From an uncultured Planctomycetaceae bacterium (lineage in GTDB: Bacteria; Planctomycetota; Planctomycetia; Planctomycetales; Planctomycetaceae), in the NCBI GenBank assembly GCA_937916515.1, contig CALFSX010000065.1, positions 1-64,000 on the forward strand: DNA of 64,000 bases. Direction: 5' to 3'. This document shows, in pieces, positions 45,046 through 54,357 of the stretch. The position numbers and the translations under genes are program-made. A model generated the notes under the pieces. The model was not told the origin of the DNA, made no database searches, and was given only the letters and a program-made list of their open reading frames with translations. The first letter of the stretch is position 1. The number at the start of each line of letters is the position of its first letter.

Positions 45046-48000
45046 TCAATCGTTCGTGAATAGACACTCATTTCGTTTCTTGTCCTTGACGCTGTCCCGA
45101 TACGACGCGAAAAACAAATCACGACCTTTGTCGCCGCGTACCGAATCGCGGTCGCCGTCGCTGATCAGCGTTGAGAGATTCAGAACATACGATCCATTCA
45201 GCCCGCTTGGTATGACACCTGTCAAATGGTCGTACTTTTTTTCATGTGTAACGTCTTCGCGAGTCCATTCGGCTTGCAGACTATCCAGAGCAGCCAGTGA
45301 ATCTTCAAAGGCCCAGATGTCGGCTATCAGCAAATCGTCACCGGCGTTTCCGCTGAGGTCATCTTTACCGGCGCCGCCGAGGATGATGTCATCGCCGCTT
45401 CCTCCGCTGATCCTGTCATTGCCCAACCCACCGATCAGGACGTCGGCTGCTCGACCGCCCGTCAACTGGTCGTTGCCAGCTCCGCCGTCGATCAGAGCAG
45501 GAATGTCGAGGCCTCCGTCGGAGCTGCCGTCGCTGCCGCCGTTCCCGATCGTGGCCTGGTCGTCCCCATCGCACAGCACGATGTGAATCGACCTGATCAG
45601 ACCAGGGTCAAAGCGAAACACATCTGCACCCTGGTCCCGGCCACCATCGCTGCCTCCGTCAGATCCTCCATCGCTGCCACCATCCGAACCACCGTGGCCT
45701 CGTCTGCGTTGTACATCAAAGTTGGCGACCACTTTGATATCGCCCGAGTCTCCATGTCGGCGTCGACCGGCTTCCTGAACATTCACGATATCCTTGCCGG
45801 ATGTCCCGACGATTTCCAACACGCCGTCAACCGTGACGCGAACACCGGTCACAATCGACGTAGTCGAGTCCAAGTCGAATTCGCCGTCCTGGTCAGTGAT
45901 CTGCACGGTGACCACAAACAATCCGCCGGTGGAATACTGATGATCGCCGGTGACCACACCCGTGAGCTGATTCACAACACCAGCCGATGTTGTACCGTCA
46001 CCCCAGTCGATCGTAGCGATATGAGTATCGCCAGTATCCGCATCGGTGAAGGTTGCGGTCAACGCAACGGTTTCGCCCGGCAACGCTTTGTCGGCCATCG
46101 TGGCGTCGGTCGTGAGGGTGATGATCTCGGGAGCCGCATTGGTGGCATCGTCATCGTTTAGAATGGTCAGCACAGCCGTTGCGTTGGCAGTACCGGAAAT
46201 GCCATTCGCCAATGACAGCAGGACCGTTTCGTCCGCTTCGATATCACTGTCTCCCAGCAATTCAACTGGGACGAACTTCGTCACTTCTCCGGGAAGAAAG
46301 TTTACGGTGATTGGTCCAACAGTGAAGTCATCCCCAGCAACTGCGGTGCCGCCGGTCAGCACAACATCGACCGATGACGCGATCGCAGTATTCACAGATC
46401 GAGTGATCTGAACGACGTTGGTTGTATTCGGCGAATCACCTTCCACGACAGCATAAGTTGCAGCCATGAAATCGTATTCCGGCGGCAGCGTGATTAGATT
46501 CATGTTATTGAAACTGATATTTGAACCAACATTTCCACGCGAACCGTCGGACGTGCCGGGCCCGGCTATGTTGACGTTCGGCGTGACGGGGAACCTTGAA
46601 AGATCGAGCGTGTCGATCCCTGAGGCAGCTCCGTCACCACCATTCAGGTTTGAATTGATCCCGGTGTCGCCCGAGGGGTGAATTGTGTCGTTTCCGCCGA
46701 GCGAAGAAATTACGTTGATCGCGACTCCGCTGGCGGTCGTCAATGCTGATGCATCCAGTACATTGTCGCCAGCACCGCCCGTCATTCGCAGATCTTCCAC
46801 ATTGGCAAATGTATTGACGTACGTGCCGACAAACAACGTGCCATCAATCGCTGTCATGTCAACGTCGCCGGTTGCGGTAAACCGGTCATTACCACCGCCC
46901 CCATCGATTGTGTTGTTGCCTTCGTTGTCCGCGATGATTTCGACAACGTCACCACCCAGCAGCGAATCGTTTCCGGCAAGCCCCGACAGGTAAATGGCAC
47001 TGATTCCTGAAGCCGCTGTTACGGCACTGGAGTCCAGGATGTTATTCCCTGCACCGCCTTGCAGCCGCACGTCCTCGAAGTTGGCATGAGTGCTGACGAT
47101 GCCATTGATTGACAGTGTACTATTTGTGAGGACCTGGTCTGTGTCGCCAAAGATGATCAGAATATCCGTACCGCCGAGTCCGTCCAGGACATTCATGCCA
47201 CCGGTATCGCGAATCGTGTCATTCAGGTAGCTGCCCGTGAGGATATCATTGCCATTCCCGCCAATAATCTGAACGAATGCCACATCTCCTCCGGCAGTGA
47301 TGGCTGACGCGTCGATTGTGTTACCACTGGCACCGCCGCGCATATCGAAGGTCTCGATACCAACATGGGTGTTGACGCTGGTCCCAATTGTGAAGGTGGT
47401 ATCAGTCAGCGTCATGTCGCTGTCCTGAAAGGCAGGAACGCCGTCGTCAAGCGCTCCACCGACAAAGGAATTGTTTCCAATGAAATCCAGGAATCCATTT
47501 CGCACTCCCGAAGCACCGATCAGCGTGTCATTCCCTTCGCGGCCGGTCAGATTGACGCCGGTAATGCCGCTGGCCGAAGTAACCGCTGATGCGTCGATCG
47601 TATTGTCGCTTAGAAGTCCGCCAAGACTTACGAATTCGACGTTTGCATATGTATCGAATTCGGAACCGATAGTGAGCCCGGCGTCAGTCAGCGTCATGTT
47701 GATATCAGAATTGACCAACCACTGATCGTTGCTGATTTCCCCACGACCATCGATTGAATCATTTCCATGACTTTCGGTAAAGCCGTCATTCAGATCACTT
47801 CCGATCATTATGTCATCTCCGTCTCCGCCAAACAGAGACGTGCGACTCAGACTTCCGACCTGGCCGACTGCTGACATATCCAGCGAATCGTTCATGTCGC
47901 CGAGGTTCACGTTGATCACAACCAGGCCCGCCGTCGGAATTGTGACTTCGTTGGCGTTGACCACAGTGATTCCGGCACCTGGCGTAATCGGAGCCGTGGT

Positions 48001-48234
48001 GTCGATGATCGTGATGATTCCTCCGGACTCAGAGATAGTGACTGTATTCGCCTCACCGGCGTTGGCAACAAAGCTAAGCGATGTACCGGACACACTTACG
48101 CTGCTGAGTAAAGCTCGTGGCTCGAGCGACTCCAGCATTGTGTTCGATGGTCTTCGCTGCCTTGCATTCACTCGGCGCGAATGCACGTTGCCGAACGATC
48201 TGGAAAGCAACTGACGCAGAGAAAAAAACAGCAT
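45046..48234 (-). CDS. LEPRALLS surface protein with Calx-beta, PKD-like and RTX-like repeats
   Basis: Protein of 1062 residues. An Arg-rich N-terminus carries LEPRALLS (37-44), a planctomycete export-linked signature, with no ordinary signal peptide. Four internal repeats of about 92 residues (starting near 177, 270, 363 and 455) share a T-x-x-x-L-x-I-G, NVE, LDASA-type and GNDTL-type pattern. A Calx-beta domain (about 585-695) and a PKD-like domain (704-796, TIDWGDGTT) follow. Next come a GGSD simple repeat (848-866) and RTX-like calcium-binding GGxGND repeats (917-966). The conserved-type tail DSLQAEWT...GLNGSYVL is typical of such proteins. Probably a large cell-surface adhesin or matrix protein. 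An AAAGGG-like ribosome site precedes the start. Confidence 0.88.
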   Translation of the reverse strand: MLFFSLRQLLSRSFGNVHSRRVNARQRRPSNTMLESLEPRALLSSVSVSGTSLSFVANAGEANTVTISESGGIITIIDTTAPITPGAGITVVNANEVTIPTAGLVVINVNLGDMNDSLDMSAVGQVGSLSRTSLFGGDGDDIMIGSDLNDGFTESHGNDSIDGRGEISNDQWLVNSDINMTLTDAGLTIGSEFDTYANVEFVSLGGLLSDNTIDASAVTSASGITGVNLTGREGNDTLIGASGVRNGFLDFIGNNSFVGGALDDGVPAFQDSDMTLTDTTFTIGTSVNTHVGIETFDMRGGASGNTIDASAITAGGDVAFVQIIGGNGNDILTGSYLNDTIRDTGGMNVLDGLGGTDILIIFGDTDQVLTNSTLSINGIVSTHANFEDVRLQGGAGNNILDSSAVTAASGISAIYLSGLAGNDSLLGGDVVEIIADNEGNNTIDGGGGNDRFTATGDVDMTAIDGTLFVGTYVNTFANVEDLRMTGGAGDNVLDASALTTASGVAINVISSLGGNDTIHPSGDTGINSNLNGGDGAASGIDTLDLSRFPVTPNVNIAGPGTSDGSRGNVGSNISFNNMNLITLPPEYDFMAATYAVVEGDSPNTTNVVQITRSVNTAIASSVDVVLTGGTAVAGDDFTVGPITVNFLPGEVTKFVPVELLGDSDIEADETVLLSLANGISGTANATAVLTILNDDDATNAAPEIITLTTDATMADKALPGETVALTATFTDADTGDTHIATIDWGDGTTSAGVVNQLTGVVTGDHQYSTGGLFVVTVQITDQDGEFDLDSTTSIVTGVRVTVDGVLEIVGTSGKDIVNVQEAGRRRHGDSGDIKVVANFDVQRRRGHGGSDGGSDGGSDGGSDGGRDQGADVFRFDPGLIRSIHIVLCDGDDQATIGNGGSDGSSDGGLDIPALIDGGAGNDQLTGGRAADVLIGGLGNDRISGGSGDDIILGGAGKDDLSGNAGDDLLIADIWAFEDSLAALDSLQAEWTREDVTHEKKYDHLTGVIPSGLNGSYVLNLSTLISDGDRDSVRGDKGRDLFFASYRDSVKDKKRNECLFTND

Positions 48235-48654
48235 GAGATGGCCCTTTAAAATTGTTTAACTTTTTTGAATACGACGAATTGGGAGTGTGAGAAAAAAATC
48301 GAGTGACTTGGACAGCCAGCCGATGCCGGTCAATGACGGTTTGGACACAGCAACCGTCCCGTTTACCCGTCGGTCCCCGGAAACCCGATTGGCAGCCCGG
48401 ATTCGTAATCTGTACTCAGCAAAATCACGTCCGCTTTCGTCCTGGCGGCAGCACCGTAAAAGACGCAGCAGTTAAAAATCACGACAACCAGGGTTCTCAT
48501 GGCATGGCCCAATCATTCGTTTGCGGAATGTTCGATTGCGACTGTGAATGCCGGTCCTCACCCACTGGACGCCACGCAATCCTGTTTTTTTTGACAAATC
48601 TGAACGATTTGAATCACGAGCCTCTGTAAACTGCGCAGCAGCCTCATCGCTTCG
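48235..48654. other. Divergent regulatory region, LEPRALLS gene and sigma factor
   Basis: A 420-nt stretch between the two divergent starts. The bases next to the LEPRALLS start are AT-rich (48246-48275 and the A-run near 48293), fitting a promoter. No ECF-type -35/-10 pair could be assigned with confidence, and no gene is supported. Confidence 0.5.
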
Positions 48655-49248
48655 ATGAAGAGAATGACAATGGATCAAACTGAAGAATCAGTCTGGCTGG
48701 ACAACATCATTCACCGCCGCAACGGTTACGAAGCGGCGGCTGTGGATGAATTTGCAGACCGACTGTTGCGACTGGCTCGTTCGCGATTACCCGGTCGATT
48801 GCAGCAGCGAGTCGACCCGGAAGACATTGTTCAATCCGTCTTTAAAAGCTTTTTTGCTCGCCACGAAGCCGGACGTTTTTGCTTTGAACAGGCAACGGAT
48901 GTCTGGCGACTATTGGCCGCGATTACCTGGCACAAAGTCCAGCGTTCGATTCGATATCATCATCAGCTGGAACGCGATGTCCAAAAGGAAACGGGCACCT
49001 CATCCACGCCCATTGAACAACCCGGCAGCGATCCCACGGCGTCATCATTGGTTGTCATGATGGAACTGCTCGACCAGATCATGAGCCGCATTCCCGAAAA
49101 GCATCGCGAGATTCTGCGGCTAAGAATGGACGAATATTCGATTGATGAGATTTCTGAAGCCGTTGGCGTGTCGTCTCGCACGGTCGATCGGGCATTAGCT
49201 CTGGTACGCGAAGTCGCTACTGAGTTGTTAGAAGAGAAACCTGGTTAA
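48655..49248 (+). CDS. ECF-type RNA polymerase sigma factor
   Basis: Protein of 197 residues with a sigma-70 region 2 (about 24-93: DRLLRLARSRLPGRLQQRVDPEDIVQSVFKSFF..RHEAG) and region 4 (about 133-190, with the helix-turn-helix SIDEISEAVGVSSRTVDRALALVREVA). The R-x-D-P-E-D-[IV]VQSVF segment is typical of planctomycete ECF groups that sit next to Ser/Thr kinase genes. No anti-sigma factor is adjacent; the kinase gene begins 26 nt downstream, so phosphorylation may control activity. Starts at 48655, 48664 or 48670 are possible. Confidence 0.92.
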   Translation: MKRMTMDQTEESVWLDNIIHRRNGYEAAAVDEFADRLLRLARSRLPGRLQQRVDPEDIVQSVFKSFFARHEAGRFCFEQATDVWRLLAAITWHKVQRSIRYHHQLERDVQKETGTSSTPIEQPGSDPTASSLVVMMELLDQIMSRIPEKHREILRLRMDEYSIDEISEAVGVSSRTVDRALALVREVATELLEEKPG

Positions 49249-49274
49249 GCGAAGAGAAACTCGCCTGAAGCTCC

Positions 49275-50810
49275 ATGAAACTAACCAACTGGCAACTCCA
49301 TGAACCCATTCTACTCGCGTTCGAAGACGCATGGGCCACGGGGCAGGTGCCGCAGGTGGACGCGTTTCTTCACCCCACGGCAGAAGAGCCACATCTGGAA
49401 CTATTGGCCGAATTGGTCATGATCGACTTCGAGCATCGTTGCCAACGATCAATGGCAACAAACCTTGATGAGTACCTGTCACGATTTCCCAACTTGAAAT
49501 CAGATCCGGAAATTCTGAACGAACTCATTCAGCATGAATTTCGTCTGCGACGAAAATTCGGCAGTTATCCAACTCAGGCGGAAATCGATAGCCGTTTCGG
49601 TGCTGACAGCACAGCCCGACAAATCTGGCACCGAATGTCAGACTCAAACGGACAACAAGCCAACGCCGCCGCTCAGCTTCCAAGCGGCACGCGGATCAAT
49701 TCTTATGTGATTGAAAACGTCGTCGGCACTGGCGCTTTTGCCACGGTGTATTCAGCAACTGACAGCCGACTCAACCGTAAAGTCGCGATCAAGTTGTTGA
49801 CACAATCATCCGATCTGCGTCCGGAACTCCGGCAACGACTGCAACGAGAAGCTCAGGCTGTAGCGTCGATCAGCCATCCCAATATCGTGCCGGTGTTTGA
49901 ATCCGGCATGTTCGGAGATCACGCGTACATCGTCACCAGACTGGTCCATGGAGAAACGCTGGCTCAACACCTGCGGAACCATACTCTGACAGCCAGGCAA
50001 TCCGTAGAACTAGTCTGCCAACTTGCTGCTGCGTTGAGTGAAATGCATCGCCTGGGCGTAATTCATCGCGACATTAAACCAGCCAATATCATGCTGGAGA
50101 ATGGAATTCCACAACTGCTGGACTTCGGGCTGGCAGCGATGACGGACGCCAGCCAGCAGCTCACACATGACGGCGACATCGTTGGGACTCCCGCTTTCAT
50201 GCCGCCCGAACAGGCTGACGGCAGAGCAGGGCACTCAGACGCAAGAAGTGACATCTACAGCCTTGGTGCTGTCTTGTATCGACTTGTCTGCGGATGCCTT
50301 CCGTTTGAAGGCAACACAAGTGAAGTCATCAGCAGAGTCCTGCACCAGGAAGCTCGCATTTCAACCGCGACGACGCAACAAATTGGCAAAGACCTGCACA
50401 CAATCATTCTGAAATGCCTGCAAAAAAATCCTGCCGATCGATATCAAACGGCGAACGACCTGGACCAGGATCTCCGCAGATACTTAAACGGGACTCCGAT
50501 TCACGCTCGCCCCATCGGACTCATGACGCAACTCGGCAAGTGGTGCCGACGTAGACCGGCGTTGGCAACAATGTCAGCCATCGCGTTCATTGCCGTTTGC
50601 GTGCTGGTCGCTGTTTCTGGCCGGGTCGGCCACATCCTGCAACAGCGAGATTCGGCTCAGCAAACCACTCTGCAAACGCAGCAGCAACTGGCTGCATCCG
50701 CCGCTGAAGCTGGACTGCTGGCGTTGCAACGTGGACAAGTAGAAATGCGATTGAGCGCTTTCAACAGAGTCTCAGGCAGGGGCACAGAGAACGTGTTTTT
50801 GTCTTGTTGA
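49275..50810 (+). CDS. Membrane Ser/Thr protein kinase (Hanks type), C-terminus frameshifted
   Basis: The frame gives 511 residues. A helical N-terminal region (1-140) is followed by the kinase domain (about 144-410): glycine loop GTGAFATV (151-158), K173, HRDIKPAN (264-271), DFG (283-285) and PPEQ (310-313). One membrane helix lies at about 430-448. All catalytic residues are present. From about residue 491 the frame departs from sensible sequence and stops at 50810. The continuation (AIERFQQSL...) lies in the -1 frame and joins the TPR-like gene that follows. The original gene was almost certainly 49275-52198. Paired with the ECF sigma factor, it is probably part of a phosphorelay-like switch. 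Confidence 0.88.
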   Translation: MKLTNWQLHEPILLAFEDAWATGQVPQVDAFLHPTAEEPHLELLAELVMIDFEHRCQRSMATNLDEYLSRFPNLKSDPEILNELIQHEFRLRRKFGSYPTQAEIDSRFGADSTARQIWHRMSDSNGQQANAAAQLPSGTRINSYVIENVVGTGAFATVYSATDSRLNRKVAIKLLTQSSDLRPELRQRLQREAQAVASISHPNIVPVFESGMFGDHAYIVTRLVHGETLAQHLRNHTLTARQSVELVCQLAAALSEMHRLGVIHRDIKPANIMLENGIPQLLDFGLAAMTDASQQLTHDGDIVGTPAFMPPEQADGRAGHSDARSDIYSLGAVLYRLVCGCLPFEGNTSEVISRVLHQEARISTATTQQIGKDLHTIILKCLQKNPADRYQTANDLDQDLRRYLNGTPIHARPIGLMTQLGKWCRRRPALATMSAIAFIAVCVLVAVSGRVGHILQQRDSAQQTTLQTQQQLAASAAEAGLLALQRGQVEMRLSAFNRVSGRGTENVFLSC

Positions 50811-52198
50811 AGCTGGTGGAATCCCACTTCATCCGTGGCGACATCGAATCCGCATTGAGCAACTGGACACAGGCTGAACAGGAACACTCCTCCAACCAAC
50901 TCAAAAAATCGGTGAATACTGAAGCGGAACATAGTCAAATTGAACTCTGGAAAGCAGAGTTAGCATTGGCAGGTTGCCTTCAACCTGAAGACGGAGCCAC
51001 TCTTTTTGAACACGCTCGAAAGCTACTGCTACCGGAACCGGACCGTCTTTACATCGACGGCATGTTGGCAGACACGAGTCTCGAAGCAGTGTTGCTGTTT
51101 CGTCGATCAATCCAAACCGCCCCATTCCATTATCGCGCAAGGATGATGCTGATCACGACTCAACTTTCGCTGGCGATGCTGGAACAGGCGAAAGCTGACA
51201 TTCAAGTCGCTCGGCAAATGTACCCGGAGAACACCGACTTCATCCTGCTGGAAGGACTCCATCATGCTCTTACCCTGGCTCCGGAACAGGCACAGCAGGT
51301 TCTGGAGCTCGCGAATTTTTCGAGTAACGAACTAAACAACTGGACCACGCTTTATGGCATCGCCGGCACACTTGTGAACAGTCCGGCGATCGACACCGGA
51401 ATGGGCGAACTTGATGAAGCACAGCTAACCGAAGTCTGCAAGCTAATTTCCACCATCATGTTACCGTTATTTCGTGAACGTCACTGGAGACTGCCCTTAC
51501 AAACGGAAACTCAACTTAAGAATGTCTTTAGCAAATGGCTGGACCAGAAAACCGCTGGTGCCCAACCGTCGCACGCCAGCACGATCGCGACGCTGGAAAC
51601 GGCAATTCAAGTACACCCGGAAGCATCGCTGATGATTGCTCTGGGAGGCCTGCGGCTATTGCAATGCGACGGAAACCCGGCAAACGCTGAATCAGAGATT
51701 CCTAAACTGGAACTCGCACGATCCGCCTATCGCCAATCGATCAAACATCCCGGGTATTTGAAGCATGGTGATCAAATGACGTGGAAGGCACTTTTCACAA
51801 TTGCCACCGTCCTTGGCCAGATGATGCATCACGAGGTCGCTGAAAATTTTCAACAGGTCCTGCACGCCGCCTCAATGATCCAAACGGATTCGATCAACGT
51901 CGCTTCCCGTGCGAGAACATTTGTGATCCTGATTATGGAACATGGCAACAACGCTCAAGCCATTCGTTGGGTGGACCGGTGGATTGAACTTTCCACAATG
52001 GGCAGTCAAGGCTGGCAAGACGCCGTTTGGCACAAAGCCGTGCTTGCCAAACGTCTTGAACAATGGGTCGATGTCATTCGGTCGTGCGACGCGTTGCTGG
52101 ACGTCGACCCGACCTATCCTGAAGTCGTTCCATTACGAGACTTTGCGGTGGCAAAACTTCGTGACGTTCTGGGTGATGAACAGACCGAGCTTCCCTGA
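50804..52198 (+). CDS. TPR-like C-terminal part of the split Ser/Thr kinase
   Basis: The frame opens at TTG 50804 and yields 464 helical residues with TPR-like repeats (SALSNWTQAEQ; YRARMMLITTQLSLAMLEQAKADIQVARQMYP; WVDVIRSCDALLDVDPTYPEVVPL). The same frame is open upstream from about 50735 (NAIERFQQSLRQGHRERVFVLLKLVE), directly after the kinase sequence becomes unreadable. Planctomycete kinases next to ECF genes commonly end in such solvent-exposed repeat domains. There is no ribosome site before the TTG. This is best read as one gene broken by a single-base indel near 50741-50747 or by a sequencing error. Confidence 0.8.
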   Translation: MLKLVESHFIRGDIESALSNWTQAEQEHSSNQLKKSVNTEAEHSQIELWKAELALAGCLQPEDGATLFEHARKLLLPEPDRLYIDGMLADTSLEAVLLFRRSIQTAPFHYRARMMLITTQLSLAMLEQAKADIQVARQMYPENTDFILLEGLHHALTLAPEQAQQVLELANFSSNELNNWTTLYGIAGTLVNSPAIDTGMGELDEAQLTEVCKLISTIMLPLFRERHWRLPLQTETQLKNVFSKWLDQKTAGAQPSHASTIATLETAIQVHPEASLMIALGGLRLLQCDGNPANAESEIPKLELARSAYRQSIKHPGYLKHGDQMTWKALFTIATVLGQMMHHEVAENFQQVLHAASMIQTDSINVASRARTFVILIMEHGNNAQAIRWVDRWIELSTMGSQGWQDAVWHKAVLAKRLEQWVDVIRSCDALLDVDPTYPEVVPLRDFAVAKLRDVLGDEQTELP

Positions 52199-52543
52199 TG
52201 AATTCTCCATAATCAGCACTTCGGCGTGCCCCCACGTCAACGAACCTGGCACATTCAACGCAGCAGAGATTCCAGCGACGGTTGGCGCTGTCCGGAAAAA
52301 TGTCGCTGGAAATTCTCGGAAAACGCGTGAAACGGCGATTGACCGGTAGGCTCGCGAACATAATCGTCACGTTTTTGATGCCAGACACGTCGTCAGTAGA
52401 TGAAATTGCCCAAACACGTCACAATGGAGGAAAACTGGGGTTCCCCAGCCAAATATCCGACCGGAAGCCATATTTTTGGCCATCAATTCACGCAGTTGGC
52501 ATCGGGCTGGCTAAGACAACCGCTGCGAGAGGAAATTCAAACA
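52199..52543. other. Gap upstream of dnaX
   Basis: The dnaX frame is open from 52400, but the 48 extra codons do not resemble the family, so I treat this as leader. No hairpin or other gene stands out. The dnaX ribosome site GAGAGGA is at 52527-52533. Confidence 0.5.
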
Positions 52544-54355
52544 GTGAGCACAGGATCACATTACACAGTTTTGGCTCGTCGTTTTCGCCCTCAGGCGTTT
52601 GACGACGTGGTTGGCCAGGAACACGTCTCGCAAGCTTTGCGGAATGCAATTCGAGCCGGCCGAGTTGCTCATGCGTACCTGTTCACTGGCGCTCGCGGAG
52701 TCGGCAAGACGTCCAGCGCACGCATTCTGGCCAAAGCATTGAATTGCCCCAATGTTCAGGACGGCGTTCCCTGTAATAATTGTGAAATCTGTGACGGCAT
52801 TGGTGCCGGCAACGATGTTGACGTGCTGGAAATCGACGGTGCCTCCAATCGAGGTATCGACGACATCCGTTCGCTGCGAGCCAACGCCAACAGCCGACCG
52901 ATGCAGGGCAAGTACAAGCTGTACATCATCGACGAAGTTCACATGCTTACCCGAGAAGCCTTTAATGCACTTCTGAAAACGCTTGAAGAACCGCCTCCGA
53001 ATGTGAAGTTTGTGTTCTGCACGACGGAACCAAACAAAGTTCCCGACACTATTCTTTCACGATGTCAACGATTCGACTTCAGCGCCATCGGCGAAGAATC
53101 AATCGGCAAACGCCTGAAAGAAATTGCCACCGCCGAAGGCTTTGAAGTCGAAGACGACGCCGTCGAACTTGTCGCGCGGCGAGCTCGCGGGTCTATGCGA
53201 GACAGTCAATCTTTATTCGACCAGTTGCTGGCATTCAGCGACGGGACAGTTCGCGCGGACGACGTTCACCGTATGCTGGGAACAGCCAGCGATGACATGC
53301 TGATTGCGCTATTCGACGCAATCGCCGAACACCGGCCGGGGGAAGTATTGAACACTTTGGACGCGGCAATCCGAGGCGGCGTGCAATCCGGAGAACTGCT
53401 TGATCAATGCGTGGGATATGTCCGTGATCAAATGGTCGTGCTAAGTGCGGGCGCTAAAGTGCCATTGTGCAGTGTTGGTCCCAGTCGCCGCGAAATCGTC
53501 CAAAAACAGGCAGCGCGTTTGGGCATGCCAAACGTGATGGCCGCGTTTCAGATACTTTCAGAAGCCAAAGGGCGAATGCTTCGCAGCACATTTGCTCAAG
53601 TGCTTCTGGAAATGGCACTGGTGCAGATCGCGCTGCTGGAGAACCTGTCGGCAATCAGCAAACTTCTGTCCGGCGAACTTCCTGCACTGCCAGCACCAGT
53701 TGAAGGCGCTTCACCCGCAGCTTCCAACTCAGCAAGTCCATCAGCCGCCAGTGCTGGCGCATCGCCGGACGATTCGGACGCCGGAAAAAAAAAACCTGAA
53801 GAATCCGTAATTCAGGCACCGGAGCCGCAAAAAACGGCACCCGAACCATCAAGACGGATCGAATTCCGACAGGAAAACGCGGAGCAGATCCTGACGGAAG
53901 TAATTTCACAAACGGGATTTACGTTGTCGTCGGCATTGAAGTCACTGACGTCAATAGCAATTTCTGGACCAAACGGACTAGAATTACGCTTGGGCTCGAC
54001 CTATGATTTCCAAAAGCGAGTGATTGAGCAGTCGGAAAATCGAAATTCGCTGCAATCAATCGTCGCTAATTTAACGGGTGTCGACCCGTTGATCTCTTTA
54101 AAAATCATCGCCGAATCTGCCAGGCAAGCACCACAGGTAACAGAAGCCCCCAAGCCAACAACATCTCAGGAACATAAAAAGGAATCGCCGCCTCAAATTA
54201 AAGGCCCGAGTCCGCTGAACGTACGAAATGATATCGATCCCGAACAGGATGCTTTCGTACAGCATGTCGTTGATTTGTTCGGGGCGAAGGTTGTAAGGAT
54301 TACCGACGCGCCGGCTCGGCGAGAAGCGGTTGCGGAAACAGATGAGGACGACTAA
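52544..54355 (+). CDS. dnaX: DNA polymerase III subunits gamma/tau
   Basis: Protein of 603 residues as tau. The clamp-loader AAA+ module has Walker A GARGVGKTS (49-57), a zinc site C68/C77/C80/C83, the DEVH box (130-133) and TEPNKVPDTILSRC as sensor/arginine-finger region. Domain III and a Pro/Ala/Glu linker follow, then a tau-specific C-terminus. GTG 52544 is the start because it begins YTVLARRFRPQ and follows GAGAGGA by 10 nt. An A10 tract (53785-53794) lies in the linker. Slippage to the -1 frame gives K-K-K-T-stop (TGA 53797-53799), and to +1 it stops at 53808-53810. A gamma form of about 418 residues would result. The gene is followed by ybaB (2-nt gap) and recR. Confidence 0.96.
   Translation: MSTGSHYTVLARRFRPQAFDDVVGQEHVSQALRNAIRAGRVAHAYLFTGARGVGKTSSARILAKALNCPNVQDGVPCNNCEICDGIGAGNDVDVLEIDGASNRGIDDIRSLRANANSRPMQGKYKLYIIDEVHMLTREAFNALLKTLEEPPPNVKFVFCTTEPNKVPDTILSRCQRFDFSAIGEESIGKRLKEIATAEGFEVEDDAVELVARRARGSMRDSQSLFDQLLAFSDGTVRADDVHRMLGTASDDMLIALFDAIAEHRPGEVLNTLDAAIRGGVQSGELLDQCVGYVRDQMVVLSAGAKVPLCSVGPSRREIVQKQAARLGMPNVMAAFQILSEAKGRMLRSTFAQVLLEMALVQIALLENLSAISKLLSGELPALPAPVEGASPAASNSASPSAASAGASPDDSDAGKKKPEESVIQAPEPQKTAPEPSRRIEFRQENAEQILTEVISQTGFTLSSALKSLTSIAISGPNGLELRLGSTYDFQKRVIEQSENRNSLQSIVANLTGVDPLISLKIIAESARQAPQVTEAPKPTTSQEHKKESPPQIKGPSPLNVRNDIDPEQDAFVQHVVDLFGAKVVRITDAPARREAVAETDEDD
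53785..53794 (+). promoter_or_regulatory. A10 slippery tract in dnaX, candidate gamma-producing site
   Basis: Ten A residues read as GGA AAA AAA AAA CCT in the zero frame. One extra A in the mRNA, or a -1 ribosome slip, gives ACC TGA immediately. One fewer A, or a +1 slip, gives AAC CTG AAG AAT CCG TAA. Both alternative frames close within six codons. The tract sits in the flexible linker between the clamp-loader core and the tau tail. Homopolymer A tracts in dnaX are used this way in Thermus (transcriptional slippage). Confidence 0.7.
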
Positions 54356-54357
54356 AG

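Noticed and set aside
44744-45067. A 107-codon minus-strand frame containing an Ile-His-Ser-Phe run
   Set aside because: The repeat is the translated GAAT microsatellite; no start signal or domain.
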